Assembly (NCBI GenBank): GCA_022606425.2
Contig: JAHDVF020000047.1
Coordinates: forward strand, 868,001 to 932,000
Source: Lepidostoma basale
Lineage: Eukaryota; Arthropoda; Insecta; Trichoptera; Lepidostomatidae
Reading direction: 5' to 3'
DNA: 64,000 bases
In this document: piece after piece, positions 20,850 to 31,007 of the stretch
Numbering within the stretch: position 1 is the first letter of the stretch
Layout of the letters: each line of letters opens with the position of its first letter
The notes under the pieces: generated by a model
What the model was told of the DNA's origin: nothing
Databases searched by the model: none
The model's input: only the letters and a program-made list of their open reading frames with translations
Program-made: the position numbers and the translations under genes

Positions 20850-21425
20850 ACTAAATAACTAACTAACTAACAAACCATGACGCCATTTCCTCGGAGGGGT
20901 AGACCGAGAGGATGGATCGCCACAATGCTCTGTCCTGGCATACCTCTCTGGATTCTTCTACATTCATACATCGTACCATGCACGCACGTCGATTATTCCG
21001 ACTTCGAATGTGGCTGCCTTTTAGTAATTGATCAATTTGGTCATGCCATGTTTTCTTCGGTCGTCCTTGGCTTCTTTTTCCACTCACGCTGCTTGTGTAC
21101 AACTTTTTAACCATTCTATTCTCATCCATTCGTTCCATATGTTCAAACCATCTCAGAGATACTTTTTAATTTTATCCATGATGCATGGATAAAATTTAAA
21201 AAGTATCCCTGAGATGGTTTCTTATTTCATCGTTCAGTATTCTACCATACAACGTTTTTTCCGCACATTCTTCTTAGTAATCTCATTTCTACGGCGTTTA
21301 TCCTGCTTTCATCCTTCCTTTGCCAGCTCCAAGCTTCACTTCCATACATGAGGGTTTTCACTAGAACTCCATTGGGTACTGCCATATTTGCTTCTGTGGA
21401 TATATTTCTATTTGCAGTGATGACT
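20850..21425 (-). pseudogene. GTTA-LINE reverse transcriptase C-terminus with internal inverted duplication
   Basis: Minus-strand frame at 20863-21138 has MERMDENRMVKKLYTSSVSG, GKRSQGRPKKTWHDQIDQLL, then NNRRACMVRCMNVEESREVC. The upstream (higher-coordinate) part encodes AVEMRLLRRMCGKNVVW and AVPNGVLVKTLMYGSEAW equivalents. At 21144-21217 the KIKKYLRWF coding stretch is present twice in opposite orientation, forming a palindrome. Subfamily close to the copy at 10705. Confidence 0.7.
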
Positions 21426-21649
21426 TTGAATACTATACAATTTTATATAATCAATTGACGTTCTCGGACTGAACATTTTTTTATAGAAACATTTATCAGT
21501 CTGAGAGTTCAGTATTACTGCTAAGCCTTATGCTCGAACATGTGCAAAACGTTATTTATAAAGAAATCCTTTATTAAAATTCATTTTAGTTTCAAAATTC
21601 TCAAAACGAGTAATCTTCAACCATGTAATATTTTTCGAAACATTAGTTA

Positions 21650-21845
21650 TAGGTCTGATAGAATTCACGTGACAATTAAAATCGCGATGTACTATCTACC
21701 TACCACATGTCACGAGAATCAATAGCCAAAAATTGTATGATAAAAAATTGGGTATAAATAACTTGAAAATGTAGAAAGCAACGAGTAACTACCACATTAA
21801 AAAGGCCCAAGTTGCATCCCAAGAACCAGCAAAAATGTAAGACGT
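21650..21845 (+). mobile_element. tRNA-SINE copy, head missing
   Basis: Starts at GGTCTGATAGAATTCACGTG (body) and ends ACCACATTAAAAAGGCCCAA...CCCAAGAACCAGC. The same 3' part is found at 57780-57820, defining a subfamily with this ending. Confidence 0.65.
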
Positions 21846-22440
21846 GCTGCAAAACAATTCATAGGATTATTCTTGTTTTAAGTATATGTAACGTGGTAAC
21901 GCGTTTGTTCCGAACTAATAAGTATCACAACCCAGACTCTGTTACTGTTTGTTCTGTCCGAACGAAGTACCACGATTCAGGCTCGTGTTTCTTGTTTTTA
22001 TTCTGATTTTGATACCACGACTCTCATTCGTTGCTTCGTTCGCTTAGAGGTTAATACGTTATAGGAGATCAATGTGCCATCGATTGGTTACATATTTCAT
22101 TCTATTTTTAAACGTTGGCGGTATAACAAGAAGAAAAAAAACACTACTTATCCTCATGGGAGTTTGTGTTTTTTGCTTACATTTAAATATATATTTCGAA
22201 TTTACCATTCAATATTCTATGAATACGCAACAGCCACGATTATTCTGCATGATTTAGGTAAAGTGCATTAAGTCCACATTGTCATAAAAGTTTATTTCCA
22301 TTGTTGTTATAAAAATCGTTTAAATAACTGCGCTATATTTTTCTTTATGCTTTGTTTTTTTTACTGTGATATTAATGATTCAGCAACAATTTATTTGAAA
22401 TAGAATTTAATACTTAAATACTAAAACAAACAAACAGTTT
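21846..22440. other. Spacer, no assignable gene
   Basis: Possible inverted motif GTTACTGTTTGTTCTGTCCG near 21943 is not clearly paired. No gene recognised. Confidence 0.35.
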
Positions 22441-22448
22441 GTTATATT

Positions 22449-22483
22449 ACCCTGACGCTCCGATGGGAGCGAAACCGGTTGGT
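22449..22483 (+). ncRNA. Hammerhead-ribozyme-like motif, family E copy 2
   Basis: Homologous to the motif at 20082, with the same upstream AACAGTTTGT and downstream AAAATAAA context. Order: ACC (stem I), CTGACG, stem II GCTCC/GGAGC with loop GATG, GAAA (22471-22474), CCGG, UU, GGT (stem I). Stem I here is ACC/GGT against GCC/GGC in copy 1, so both partners changed. The core lacks A9, so this copy is probably inactive. Confidence 0.55.
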
Positions 22484-22569
22484 TTGACAAAATAAAGTTG
22501 TGTTTAAACAACTAAAAATGTTTTTAAAGTATATTTAATAATACCATAACCCAAATTTAGCACTTCATG

Positions 22570-22715
22570 CTTCTTCTTCTTTAGCCTTCTTCCCTCTACT
22601 GCTGGATATAGACCTCTTCTATTTTCCTCTACTCGTCCCAGTTTTATCCCTTCCGCATCCAGGTCGTTCCAGCTATTCGGGCACTGTCGTCGGCCAATCT
22701 TTTAGGTGGCTTCAT
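22570..22715 (-). pseudogene. RTE-type LINE 3' end sliver
   Basis: CTACTGCTGGATATAGACCT and CCAGCTATTCGGGCACTGTC have the usual look of the antisense 3' end of a lepidopteran RTE-like LINE. Only about 140 bp remain. Confidence 0.45.
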
Positions 22716-23525
22716 ACGAAAGAATTGTTTATTTGTATTTTTGGTAATGTATGCATACTGTGGTTAGCGGTCTTTACCCGTGGGTACAGAATTTAGCTAG
22801 CAATTCCGCCCGGCGGATGAGAATCCACTCTTTATACGTCTTTTCAATGCACTCCCATCTCCGCCGTAATCCTGTTAGGGCATTAAGGCAAGCGCAAACC
22901 ACTCTACGTGTTAACAGCCCCGCATTCACCTGTTCCTAATAGCCGGGAGCGAATTTGCGAATCTTTCGTGCTCTATCTCATTATAAGGAAGTATTATAGT
23001 ACTAAAAGAAAATGTGTTTCCTTCTACCTGTTTCGTGTGTAAATTTTCATATCTTGCATATGGTACGTTTAAGTGAATATTTTATTTATAAACATGTATT
23101 TTATAGCATGTTATTTTTAGATAATCCATGTTCAGGCGGAAACACTTAGAGATTTCAACATTATTAACTTACGCAAGGGCTAGTTTAAGGGGTTGCACCA
23201 CCTTGGCGCTCGGAAAAATAGGTATAAAAATATATTTTTTTTAACACAGCCAATGTATATAATAAAATAATCTTTATTTTATATATTTACAAAGTATTTT
23301 TTAATAACAATCAACAGTGAGTTTTCCTGTAGGGGTCTTTATTTTCTTTATGTACATTTGAATTATAAATTATATAAAAATAGTTGTCTCAATATCATTT
23401 AATATCACCCATTTGAAAAAAACAATTGAAAAATCACCCTTAACGTGTTTGAACATATGCTGTAGATAAAGTAGGTAGGAATGAACTCAATGTGACGACT
23501 TCTTATACATTACGTTACGACCGAC
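22716..23525. other. Spacer, no assignable gene
   Basis: A GC-balanced stretch at 22780-22940 has no recognisable match. The rest is AT-rich. Confidence 0.35.
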
Positions 23526-23527
23526 AT

Positions 23528-23796
23528 TACGACCTTCGCGGCCGAGTGGTAAGTGCATTGACTACCACCCCCAAGGTTCCGGGTTCGGTTCCCGACGAGG
23601 GCAGTGTGATGGTCATACTGTCTTTGGTCTGGTGTAGACTGGTGTAGGTGTCACGTGACAATAAAATGGCGATAGATTAGCTACCTATCACATGTCACGA
23701 GAATCACTATGATAGCTATAATACCCTTTACATCGATTTGGCTCATGCTGTCTTGATGTAAAGAGCGATTCAACAAAATAATAATAGTAATAATAC
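23528..23796 (+). mobile_element. tRNA-derived SINE, full length with A/T-rich tail
   Basis: Head ACGACCTTCGCGGCCGAGTG (A box TGGYNNAGTGG type), B box GGGTTCGGTTCCCG, body, then the 3' segment CCCTTTACATCGATTTGGCT and AATAATAATAGTAATAA tail. A short internal duplication of GGTCTGGTGTAG (GACTGGTGTAG) is present. Best example of the subfamily with the CATCGATTTGG ending. Transcribed by RNA polymerase III if active (inferred from boxes). Confidence 0.88.
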
Positions 23797-24294
23797 ACAG
23801 TCCGTATAAACGTTGAAAATTTCAATCTTGAGTAGAGACTTATTTTATCTCTCTTTATCAGTGTCCATGTTTCAAATAAGGCTTTTAAGAGGTGTAATCT
23901 TGTTCTTTCTCGTGAGCGTTCAAGACTTAAATTGGCCCGGGGGACCGAAATAATAATAGAGAGATATTGTTATTATTATTATAACCACGTGACTTTAAGT
24001 ATTCATCTAACATCACCTTGTGATCTCTCGATATCCTTCGTAACGTGTAAGTTAGAGGGAGGATTAACTCCCCTCGCCTACCGCATCAGATGTGATGAAT
24101 TATTCCGAAATACCGGATCATCGCGGAATGCGGGAGGGATTTGAGGCTGGATTAAACGTGTGAGGGGGAACTAAACCAGAGTTCGTTTTACAGAATCACT
24201 TAAAAATATTTGAAATTCATACAATACAAAATAACACATCTTTATTTACGATTCATCAAGCATTGTAATATTTTTTAATACTAATTTAATTTTT

Positions 24295-24545
24295 GGTAAA
24301 CTTAATTCGTTAACACTGTCGAATTCCATAACGACGATTTTTTTATCAATTAAACACGTTTTGTTTTCCATCTTTGAGTTTATTGTTCTCGACATGTTTC
24401 AAAGGTAAGATTTCGCAATCTGGAAAGAGTACTGCCTTACTGACGTCAGCACAACACAACATGACCTTGAACACACCATGTTCCTCAGGTGTAAATTGTA
24501 ACAGTTATAAGGTTATTATAATGGAATTCCACAGTGTTTACACCT
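24295..24545. repeat. Family C foldback unit, degraded
   Basis: Antisense family C strand from TTAACACTGTCGAATTCCAT to TTCTCGACATGTTTCAAAGG (24395), and a plus-strand family C end AATGGAATTCCACAGTGTTT at about 24520. The ribozyme-like centre is lost and about 100 bp of unrelated sequence lies between. Confidence 0.5.
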
Positions 24546-24559
24546 TCGATAAAATTAAA

Positions 24560-24715
24560 TTTTATTTCAAAGATAGAATTTGCAAAAACAATAGCGTATA
24601 CAAAACAGCTAAGATAGCAATTCACAATGGTGTTCTTGTACCGAACCTTATGTATGGAAGTGAAGGTTTGAACTGTTACCTTTATTGTCGGGAAACCAAA
24701 AAAATGTTTGATGAA
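24560..24715 (+). pseudogene. GTTA-LINE internal fragment
   Basis: KTAKIAIHNGVLVPNLMYGS matches the MAVHNGVLVPTLMYGS block. Only about 50 codons remain and it ends just after. Confidence 0.55.
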
Positions 24716-24810
24716 AATTAAGTTTACATTGAAGATTACCATATTGAATATTTGATTATCAAAAGGCGTTCTCCTAAATTTGATATTTTATTTAGTATGA
24801 AAATAATCAA

Positions 24811-24968
24811 ATCAAATCAGTTTATTAACTCAAAAGACATTACAAACAGGAAAATGTTTAAGGCATCTATTGAGTACAGGTAAAATATTATAAAAATACA
24901 ACAAAGTACCAGGAACGCATTAGAGATGGTTCGACATTAGGAAGACAACATACTTTCTAAAGTCAACT
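24811..24968 (-). mobile_element. 3' end of the TTTGA-tailed LINE
   Basis: Antisense copy of the 3' end of the 28-31 kb LINE: AATCAAATCAAATCAGTTTA tail, then GGCATCTATTGAGTACAGG and CATTAGAGATGGTTCGACAT. Contains little or no coding sequence. Confidence 0.75.
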
Positions 24969-25039
24969 TCTCGTAATATCTGTTACTTGAACATTGTTGT
25001 AAGTTTCCATATTTAATGAACGTTCGTTTTCCAGAATTT

Positions 25040-25185
25040 AAAAAAATATTTTATAGGCATGACATGTTTCGTCTCGAAAGGAAATTATCATTAAATAATG
25101 CCCTAGCAAGGCGCTACAAGACACACTTATAAAATATAATAAAACTTTTAGAAAAAGGACGTCAATATTAAATATGATGAAATTA
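25040..25185. repeat. Family B foldback unit
   Basis: GACATGTTTCGTCTCGAAAG on the left and AATGCCCTAGCAAGGCGCTA, AAAATATAATAAAACTTTTA on the right. Cores degraded. Confidence 0.45.
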
Positions 25186-25224
25186 GGCGTTAACACTAAG
25201 CTGATCTACTCGTATAAATAACCA

Positions 25225-25350
25225 ACAAACCATTATGCTGTCTACACGTACATTGTTATTTTCTGACATACTTATCCTATTCTTCAACATTCATTAATCG
25301 TGGCCGACATTCAATATTTGATTGATTTGATTGATCACTTTGAACAAAAT
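25225..25350 (-). mobile_element. GTTA-LINE 3' sliver
   Basis: AACAAACCATTATGCTGTCT then TGGCCGACATTCAATATTTG are degraded antisense 3'-end blocks with internal deletions. Confidence 0.5.
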
Positions 25351-25674
25351 CTATTTTGTGAATATTCTCTATTATTTCTCTGGAATCGATTATATTTCAG
25401 TTCATTCAATCGCACGGGATTTATTGCATCTCGCACGCAAGCCATAAACTTTTACTCTAAGTTTAGAAAGTGAACTTCCAATCGCCACGCACTACTTAAT
25501 AATATAATACTTAGATTATTGGCTTCTTATTTCCACTTTATATCGAAAGTGATTGAGGGGACTCTAATTAGAAATTTAGCTTTTCTTATTTTATCACCGA
25601 AAAAATTGAAATCTTTTTTACATCTTAAAAATGAAGCATTCAATATTTTTAATCGCGTTTTAGTTCGCAATAAA

Positions 25675-26165
25675 AACTTAACTAACTAACCAACTAACCA
25701 TCACGCCGTCTCCCCGAAGGGGTAGGCAGAAAGAATGGACTGCCACACTTTTCTTTTCTGACATATTTCTCTCGCTTCCTCAACATTCCTACATCGTGTC
25801 ATGCACGCGCGTCGATTACTCTGAATCCTCACATGGCCGACATTCAATATTTAATTCATTTGATCGTGCCACGTTTTCCTCGGTCTTACTCTATTTCTGG
25901 TTCCATTTACATCATTAACATATAATTTTTTACCATTCTTTCTTCATTCATTCTTTCCATATTTCCAAACCATCGTAATGATCCTTTCATTATTTTGTTC
26001 ATGACACCATCATTCGCACCGCATTCACTTATTATATTTTCATTCGACACTCTACCATACACAGAGTTTTCACACATTCGTCTAAGAGATCTCATTTCTA
26101 CTGCATTTATTCTACTTTCATCCTTCTTTTGCCAGTTCGATACTTCGCTTCCACGCATGAAAACT
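25675..26165 (-). pseudogene. GTTA-LINE reverse transcriptase C-terminus
   Basis: Minus-strand frame 25907-26158 has SNWQKKDESRINAVEMRSLR, RMCENSVYGRVSNENIISEC and IMKGSLRWFGNMERMNEERM. It shifts frame in the A-run coding MVKK and then continues with NRVRPRKTWHDQI and the conserved 3' end at 25700. Fairly young copy. 5'-truncated just before the TLMYGSE block. Confidence 0.75.
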
Positions 26166-26311
26166 TAATACTTCGAATTTCATACATAAAACCAATTTGT
26201 TCAATTGAGTCAAACAAACGGCTGATTTTAATAAAACTTTCAATATTTTTCACTGATTATTACCCGTTTGATTTCATGAATATATTTTATTATAGATTTG
26301 GTTTGCACTTA

Positions 26312-26711
26312 CAAGGGGAGGTCACGACATAGGAAATAGACTTTGGATTGGGATTTTGTAGGATTATAGTACCTTCTAAGAGTCGTCCATAGTCAAAGTA
26401 AGAAAGCGCAGTAGCCAATCTATTGATATAAAAAAAGTCTATAAACTTTTCGCTTTTAGGTATAAAAATAACCATTATGCGGGATTTGAATCGGAGACCA
26501 TCCGGCCAGCGAAGTAGTGAAGACACCTAGTTTTCGAAACTAGTGTCGTATTTCTAATATATAAGCAACGGTGAAAAGTTAAAAAGCTTTTTTCTGGAAA
26601 TTGACTAGCTATTGCGCTATCTTACTTAGAATATGGACGACTTTTAGGGGATACTGCAATTCTGTAAAATCCCATCCCGAAGTCAATTTCCTATGTCGTG
26701 CCCTCCTCTTG
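26312..26711. mobile_element. 400-bp MITE with long terminal inverted repeats
   Basis: Left end CAAGGGGAGGTCACGACATA and right end complement of CAAGAGGAGGGCACGACATA. Homology between the arms extends about 125 bp inward (GGGATTTTGTAGGATTATAG against ATAC...CTGTAAAATCCC, and CGTCCATAGTCAAAGTAAGA against TCTTACTTAGAATATGGACG). The centre holds a second small hairpin CTAGTTTTCGAAACTAG. No ORF. Superfamily unknown. Confidence 0.65.
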
Positions 26712-26746
26712 CTAGTTTTTTAGCATATTTACTTGCCTCAACGAGT

Positions 26747-26984
26747 ATATCGCCTCTTTGCAAGAATAACGTGACATTTCGAAAATCAAATCCGCCGTGT
26801 TCAACATTATTTTCTACAAAAACATGGTATTTTTAAAGTGAAAAACAGAGAATTTACGAGGGAAAGAGACAACACAACAATGGTATATTGTGTTGTCTCT
26901 TTCAGACGGGTATCTTGTTTCATTTTAAAATGTTTAAATTTTTCGAGATAACACCTTATTCTTGCAAAGGGGCAATATATTCTA
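26747..26984. mobile_element. Small MITE-like inverted repeat
   Basis: Left TCGCCTCTTTGCAAGAATAA and right complement of TTGCCCCTTTGCAAGAATAA. Further in, CATTTCGAAAA pairs with TTTTTCGAGAT. The centre has AAGAGACAACACAA inverted to TTGTGTTGTCTCTT. No ORF. Lies 35 bp from the previous MITE. Confidence 0.55.
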
Positions 26985-27094
26985 TTTTTTATTATTCTGA
27001 TGTAGAAATAATGCGTAAACGTTGACTACAATAATCACAAAAAGCCAATCTTAGGATATCGGCAAACATTTAAACTGGTCATCTTTGTAGGTGG

Positions 27095-27200
27095 TGGTCG
27101 ACACAGAAGCTGGCAGCGTGCTGCCGAAACTGGTCGAAGCCACAAACCTAACTGAAATTCAACATTTTGTATATATTTAAAAAATATACATGTTTCATTT
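27095..27200 (+). repeat. Family D foldback end
   Basis: CTGGCAGCGTGCTGCCGAAA then CTGGTCGAAGCC: a GGCAGC/GCTGCC hairpin directly followed by GAAAC.GGTC, as at 43140. Only one arm is present. Confidence 0.4.
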
Positions 27201-27399
27201 ATTTATTTTCAATACCTTTGTATGTTAATTAACCAGTAAATCTGATTTCCTTCATGGCTAGGAACCAAATCACGACCGCCAAGAAAATCTGCCTACCTTG
27301 GGCACATTATGATCAATATGAAATATCACTGTAAATGAAAATTGAGGGGTTAATCGAGGGAAGAATAGGCGTGGAACGCAGAAGCATATATTATTCTTA

Positions 27400-27720
27400 T
27401 TTTGCTTCTGATTGTAGATCTTGCGATCTGTTTATGCAGGATATCAACTTTATTCCTGTGATGAAGACGACCAGCCTTCTCTCCATTTCTTTGTTGGTAG
27501 TCCTGGTGGTTGACAGCCCTCTGAAGTCTCGTGCATCACGATCTTAGGAATTCTTGCTGCATCTTTTCTCTCGATGTGGTCCCTTTAGAATCATCTTCTC
27601 TGCCTACTCCATCTCATTATGTCTTCAATTTTGCAGGATTTGCGAATTTCTTCATTGGGTATCGTATCTCTAAGGGTTATCCCCACAATAGGTCGTAATA
27701 TCTACATTTCTGCTACTCTT
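27400..27720 (-). pseudogene. LINE 3' fragment (RQKRRFWRDHIERM family)
   Basis: Antisense homologue of the piece at 58745-59080. The minus strand reads EKMILKGPHREKRCSKNS-like and a GRSSSQE-like region with frameshifts. Shared strings include CTTGCGATCTGTTTATGCAG and GTATCGTATCTCTAAGGGTT. Third relative at 47284-47510. Confidence 0.5.
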
Positions 27721-27878
27721 AAGGGATGTTTGGTTCTGACAGTAGAAGAATATCATGGCTGTGACACATAAAAAATTGGAGTGGTTTGCTGACCGGCCAG
27801 CCTCATAAACGCTTCGAGGGAGAAGGGTAGAATAGAACAAGCAGTCGCAAACATCTCGTACTGGATATTCAATAAACG

Positions 27879-28010
27879 GCGACCTTCGTGACAGAGTGGC
27901 AACCGCTATGACTGATACGCCGAAGGTCCCATGTTCGAGTCCCATGTTTGATCTGGTATAGAATTAACCTGACAATAAAATGGCGATAGATTAGATAGTT
28001 AACACATGTC
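27879..28010 (+). mobile_element. tRNA-derived SINE, 5' half (split by LINE)
   Basis: GGCGACCTTCGTGACAGAGT head, CATGTTCGAGTCCCATG B-box region and body up to TTAACACATGTC. Continues at about 31709 after the LINE insertion. Confidence 0.8.
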
Positions 28011-28145
28011 AAATCAAATCAAATCAAATCAGTTTATTTTCTCAAAAGACATTACAAACATTTTTTATAGTTTAAGGCATCTATTGAGAACAGGTAAAAC
28101 ATAAGGAATATATAATACCAGGAACGCATGAGAGATGGTTCGACA

Positions 28146-31007
28146 TTAGGAATACAAAATACTCTCCAAAGTCAAGAGTATTTGTCTTCTGAATGTACTT
28201 TCACGAATATGAAAGACATCGATCTCCGAAGCGATCATGTTCAGCAGTTTGATTGCTCTCCCCACCGGCATCACCAGAGGCAGGTTGGTTCTGCATGCTG
28301 GGAGATAAAACAGTCTGTGCTGACGCTGTCGAAGATAGCCATCCGGAACATAAAGATGGATAGCCTCCAAGATGACGGAGTTCTCAAAGAATCCCCTGAT
28401 AAGTCTGAAGAAATGGGTAAGTGTGCACCCATCCCTTCTTATCTGTAAACTATTGGTCCCCAGCATGCCCAAGAGGAATGCAGTGGGATAAAGCCACGGA
28501 TAGCTACCAAACTCCCTCATGTAGAGATATCTCAGAAATCTTTTCTGAACCCTCTCTAACATGAGCGAGTATCTCGCCTCGTGGGGACTCCATATCACCG
28601 AGCCACACTCGAGCCGGCTCCGGACCAATGAGTTGTACAAAATTCGCAAAACATAGGGATTCTTGAAAACTCTACCAGTTCGGAGAATAAATCCCAACAT
28701 TTTCAGTGCAACTCCACATATTCTCTCGATGTGAGCATGGAAAGTCAGCCTACTTTCATAAACGATACCAAGATCCTTTATCGTTGAAACACGCTTAAGT
28801 TGCTGGTTATCCATTGTGTATCTGTAATAAACAGTACGCAATGCTCTCGTAAAAGATAAAATTACGCATTTAGAGATATTGAAATAAATTTGATTGGTTT
28901 TACTCCAGCGGACGATATTATTTATATCTGACTGGAGATGGAGGCAATCTTCGGGGCTTTTTATCTCAAGGAATAATTTAAGATCATCTGCAAATAAAAG
29001 AAATCGCGAAAATTGTATAACCCTCGCGACATCATTAATGAAGATGGTGAAGAGGAGTGGACCAAGGTTTGAGCCCTGTGGCACTCCGGAATATACGGGA
29101 AAAAGTGCAGATTGAAATATACCGTATGAGGCAAACTGTTTCCTTTCCCTCAGGTAGCTAATAAAAAATAAAACCAACTTAGAAGAGAAACCAATTTCCG
29201 ACAGCTTTCGCAGAAGTACATCATGGTTGACGGTATCAAAGGCTTTAGAAAAGTCATTATAAGAGCAGTCAACCTGGTGACCATTGTCCAAAGCCCTTGT
29301 CACATATTCTGTGAAAATCATAAGATTGGTTTCAGTAGAGCGCCCCTTCCTGAATCCGTGTTGTTCTGGAATTATGAAGGGTTCAACTCTAGGGAGAATC
29401 ATTTTATAAATAATAGATTCGAAGAGTTTGGCCGGAGCAGACAGTATTGCTACAGGTCTGTAGTTTTCAACTGATTCTCTCGGGCCGCTCTTGAAGATGG
29501 GACTGATCTTGGAGATTTTCCACAAATCGGGAAAGGTATCAGTATTTACTGAGAGGTTGAAAATGAAGTGGAGAGGAGGTACCAAAAATTCAGAGCATCC
29601 TTTTAAAAAGAAGATAGGAAGAAAATCAGGGCCAATTGAATGCGAATTTTTCATGGCTTGAATTGAAATTTTTATGTCTGAGATGTCAATTTGACTGACA
29701 CCATTGAAGCTATGAGTAGTATCGGCACTTGAATTGGTCACATCGTTATGATTTAGCCGCGGGGGAATATTGCTATAGACAGATAGGAAGTGCTTAGCGA
29801 ATGCATTCGCTATATCGGCACCTCGAACCTCTCTATCCCCATGCATCATGGTGTTTATCATGCCACCATCTTTGCGTAAGCTTTTGACGTAGTTCCAAAA
29901 AGATTTGGGATCGTCCATGAGATTACCCTCAATGGTGCCCACATATGTTCGAAAGGCCAATCGGACACTGCGAACCACCATCGAGCGGTAGTGACTGAAT
30001 TGTTCATACTCACCACGAGAGCCAGTAGCTTTCCACTTCTTATGATGAGCATGCTTCATCCTTATATTTCGTATGATATCCTCAGTAAACCACTTAGGAT
30101 ATCTCCGTCCACCATTGCTCATGTGTTTCCTGGGGAAGCACAAATCAAAAATGTTATATAAAATACGGTAAAAGTATTGTAAGGCTTCATTTACGGTATT
30201 CAAGTTGTATAAGCTACTCCAATCAATCTGAGTCATTAAATGATAAAGTTTGTCAAAGTTTCCTCGCCCGAAATTCCAACCGCGGAAGGTGCTGGCATCA
30301 TGTTTGGGTACTCTAGTGACCCCCGAGACCATCTTACCGTCACACACAAACTCCAGCGATGGATGGTAACTATCTTCGGGTACCAGAGGAAACAATGACC
30401 GAAAAACTTGCAACTTCATGTTGCTCAGAATCAAGTCAAGAACTCTGAGGTCAGAGTTCAGAATACCATTGCACTGGGTGAGCCCAAACACCGCGCACAA
30501 GAACTCCAGGTCCTGCTGAACACTGTCGCTCCCACGCGCGGAGTGAAGATTGAAGTCCCCCATCACAATGACATTCCGATCTCCTATCAGACCGTGGTTC
30601 ATATGCATTGAATCAAAAAAGCGTTTGTAGACATCCCAAGAAGATCCCGGTGGAATGTATACCACGCATAAAAAAATATTGACATTTGAGTTGTAAGTCA
30701 GTTTTACCCATAAGTCCTCATTTTCGGATTCAAGGCCGAGGACGCGCTCGGCCATAAGCGCGTCCTCTTTCCTGATAGCCAGAAGACAACCGCCACCCTG
30801 CCTATGGCCACTGCCGTTGTCTCTGTCTCTCCTAAAAACAAGGAATGAATCCGCATCAAAAAGCTCAGAGGAGAAGACACTCGGATTAAGCCATGTTTCG
30901 GAGAGTGCAATTATATTTGCGTCACTCGCCAAAACACTGGTGTAAAACGTCGAGCATTTTGTCTTCAATCCTCGAACATTCTGATACAGAATACCAAAAT
31001 TATCACG
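28146..31007 (-). CDS. LINE ORF2: endonuclease and reverse transcriptase
   Basis: A retrotransposon protein that nicks target DNA and reverse-transcribes its own RNA. The open frame runs 953 codons from just after the ORF1 stop. Numbering from the TTG at 30968: the AP-type endonuclease spans about -11 to 210, with QNVRGL upstream of the TTG, SETWLN (23-28), GDFN (137-140) and SYHPSLEF (200-207). The reverse transcriptase spans about 480-740, with NYRPVAILS (502), NDFSKAFD (571-578), GVPQGSNLGP (628-637) and FADD (659-662), so all three catalytic aspartates are present. A C-terminal RRDGCTLTHFFRLIRGF-type region follows. There is no ATG before codon 72, although the endonuclease begins upstream. 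The start is therefore placed at the first sense codon after the TGA, not at a start codon. Confidence 0.88.
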   Translation of the reverse strand, partial: RDNFGILYQNVRGLKTKCSTFYTSVLASDANIIALSETWLNPSVFSSELFDADSFLVFRRDRDNGSGHRQGGGCLLAIRKEDALMAERVLGLESENEDLWVKLTYNSNVNIFLCVVYIPPGSSWDVYKRFFDSMHMNHGLIGDRNVIVMGDFNLHSARGSDSVQQDLEFLCAVFGLTQCNGILNSDLRVLDLILSNMKLQVFRSLFPLVPEDSYHPSLEFVCDGKMVSGVTRVPKHDASTFRGWNFGRGNFDKLYHLMTQIDWSSLYNLNTVNEALQYFYRILYNIFDLCFPRKHMSNGGRRYPKWFTEDIIRNIRMKHAHHKKWKATGSRGEYEQFSHYRSMVVRSVRLAFRTYVGTIEGNLMDDPKSFWNYVKSLRKDGGMINTMMHGDREVRGADIANAFAKHFLSVYSNIPPRLNHNDVTNSSADTTHSFNGVSQIDISDIKISIQAMKNSHSIGPDFLPIFFLKGCSEFLVPPLHFIFNLSVNTDTFPDLWKISKISPIFKSGPRESVENYRPVAILSAPAKLFESIIYKMILPRVEPFIIPEQHGFRKGRSTETNLMIFTEYVTRALDNGHQVDCSYNDFSKAFDTVNHDVLLRKLSEIGFSSKLVLFFISYLRERKQFASYGIFQSALFPVYSGVPQGSNLGPLLFTIFINDVARVIQFSRFLLFADDLKLFLEIKSPEDCLHLQSDINNIVRWSKTNQIYFNISKCVILSFTRALRTVYYRYTMDNQQLKRVSTIKDLGIVYESRLTFHAHIERICGVALKMLGFILRTGRVFKNPYVLRILYNSLVRSRLECGSVIWSPHEARYSLMLERVQKRFLRYLYMREFGSYPWLYPTAFLLGMLGTNSLQIRRDGCTLTHFFRLIRGFFENSVILEAIHLYVPDGYLRQRQHRLFYLPACRTNLPLVMPVGRAIKLLNMIASEIDVFHIRESTFRRQILLTLESILYS

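Noticed and set aside
26463..26545. Possible tRNA gene on the minus strand inside the 400-bp MITE (GATTCAAATCCCGC resembles a B box)
   Set aside because: The A-box-like TGGCCGGATGG is only a few bases from the B-box-like string and no cloverleaf can be drawn, so it is not a tRNA.
28011..28035. TTTGA repeats considered as a telomere-like or independent microsatellite
   Set aside because: The same repeat occurs at the 3' end of every copy of this LINE family, so it is the LINE tail.
28146..28448. Plus-strand 106-codon frame over the LINE ORF2 end
   Set aside because: It is a shadow of ORF2 on the opposite strand.
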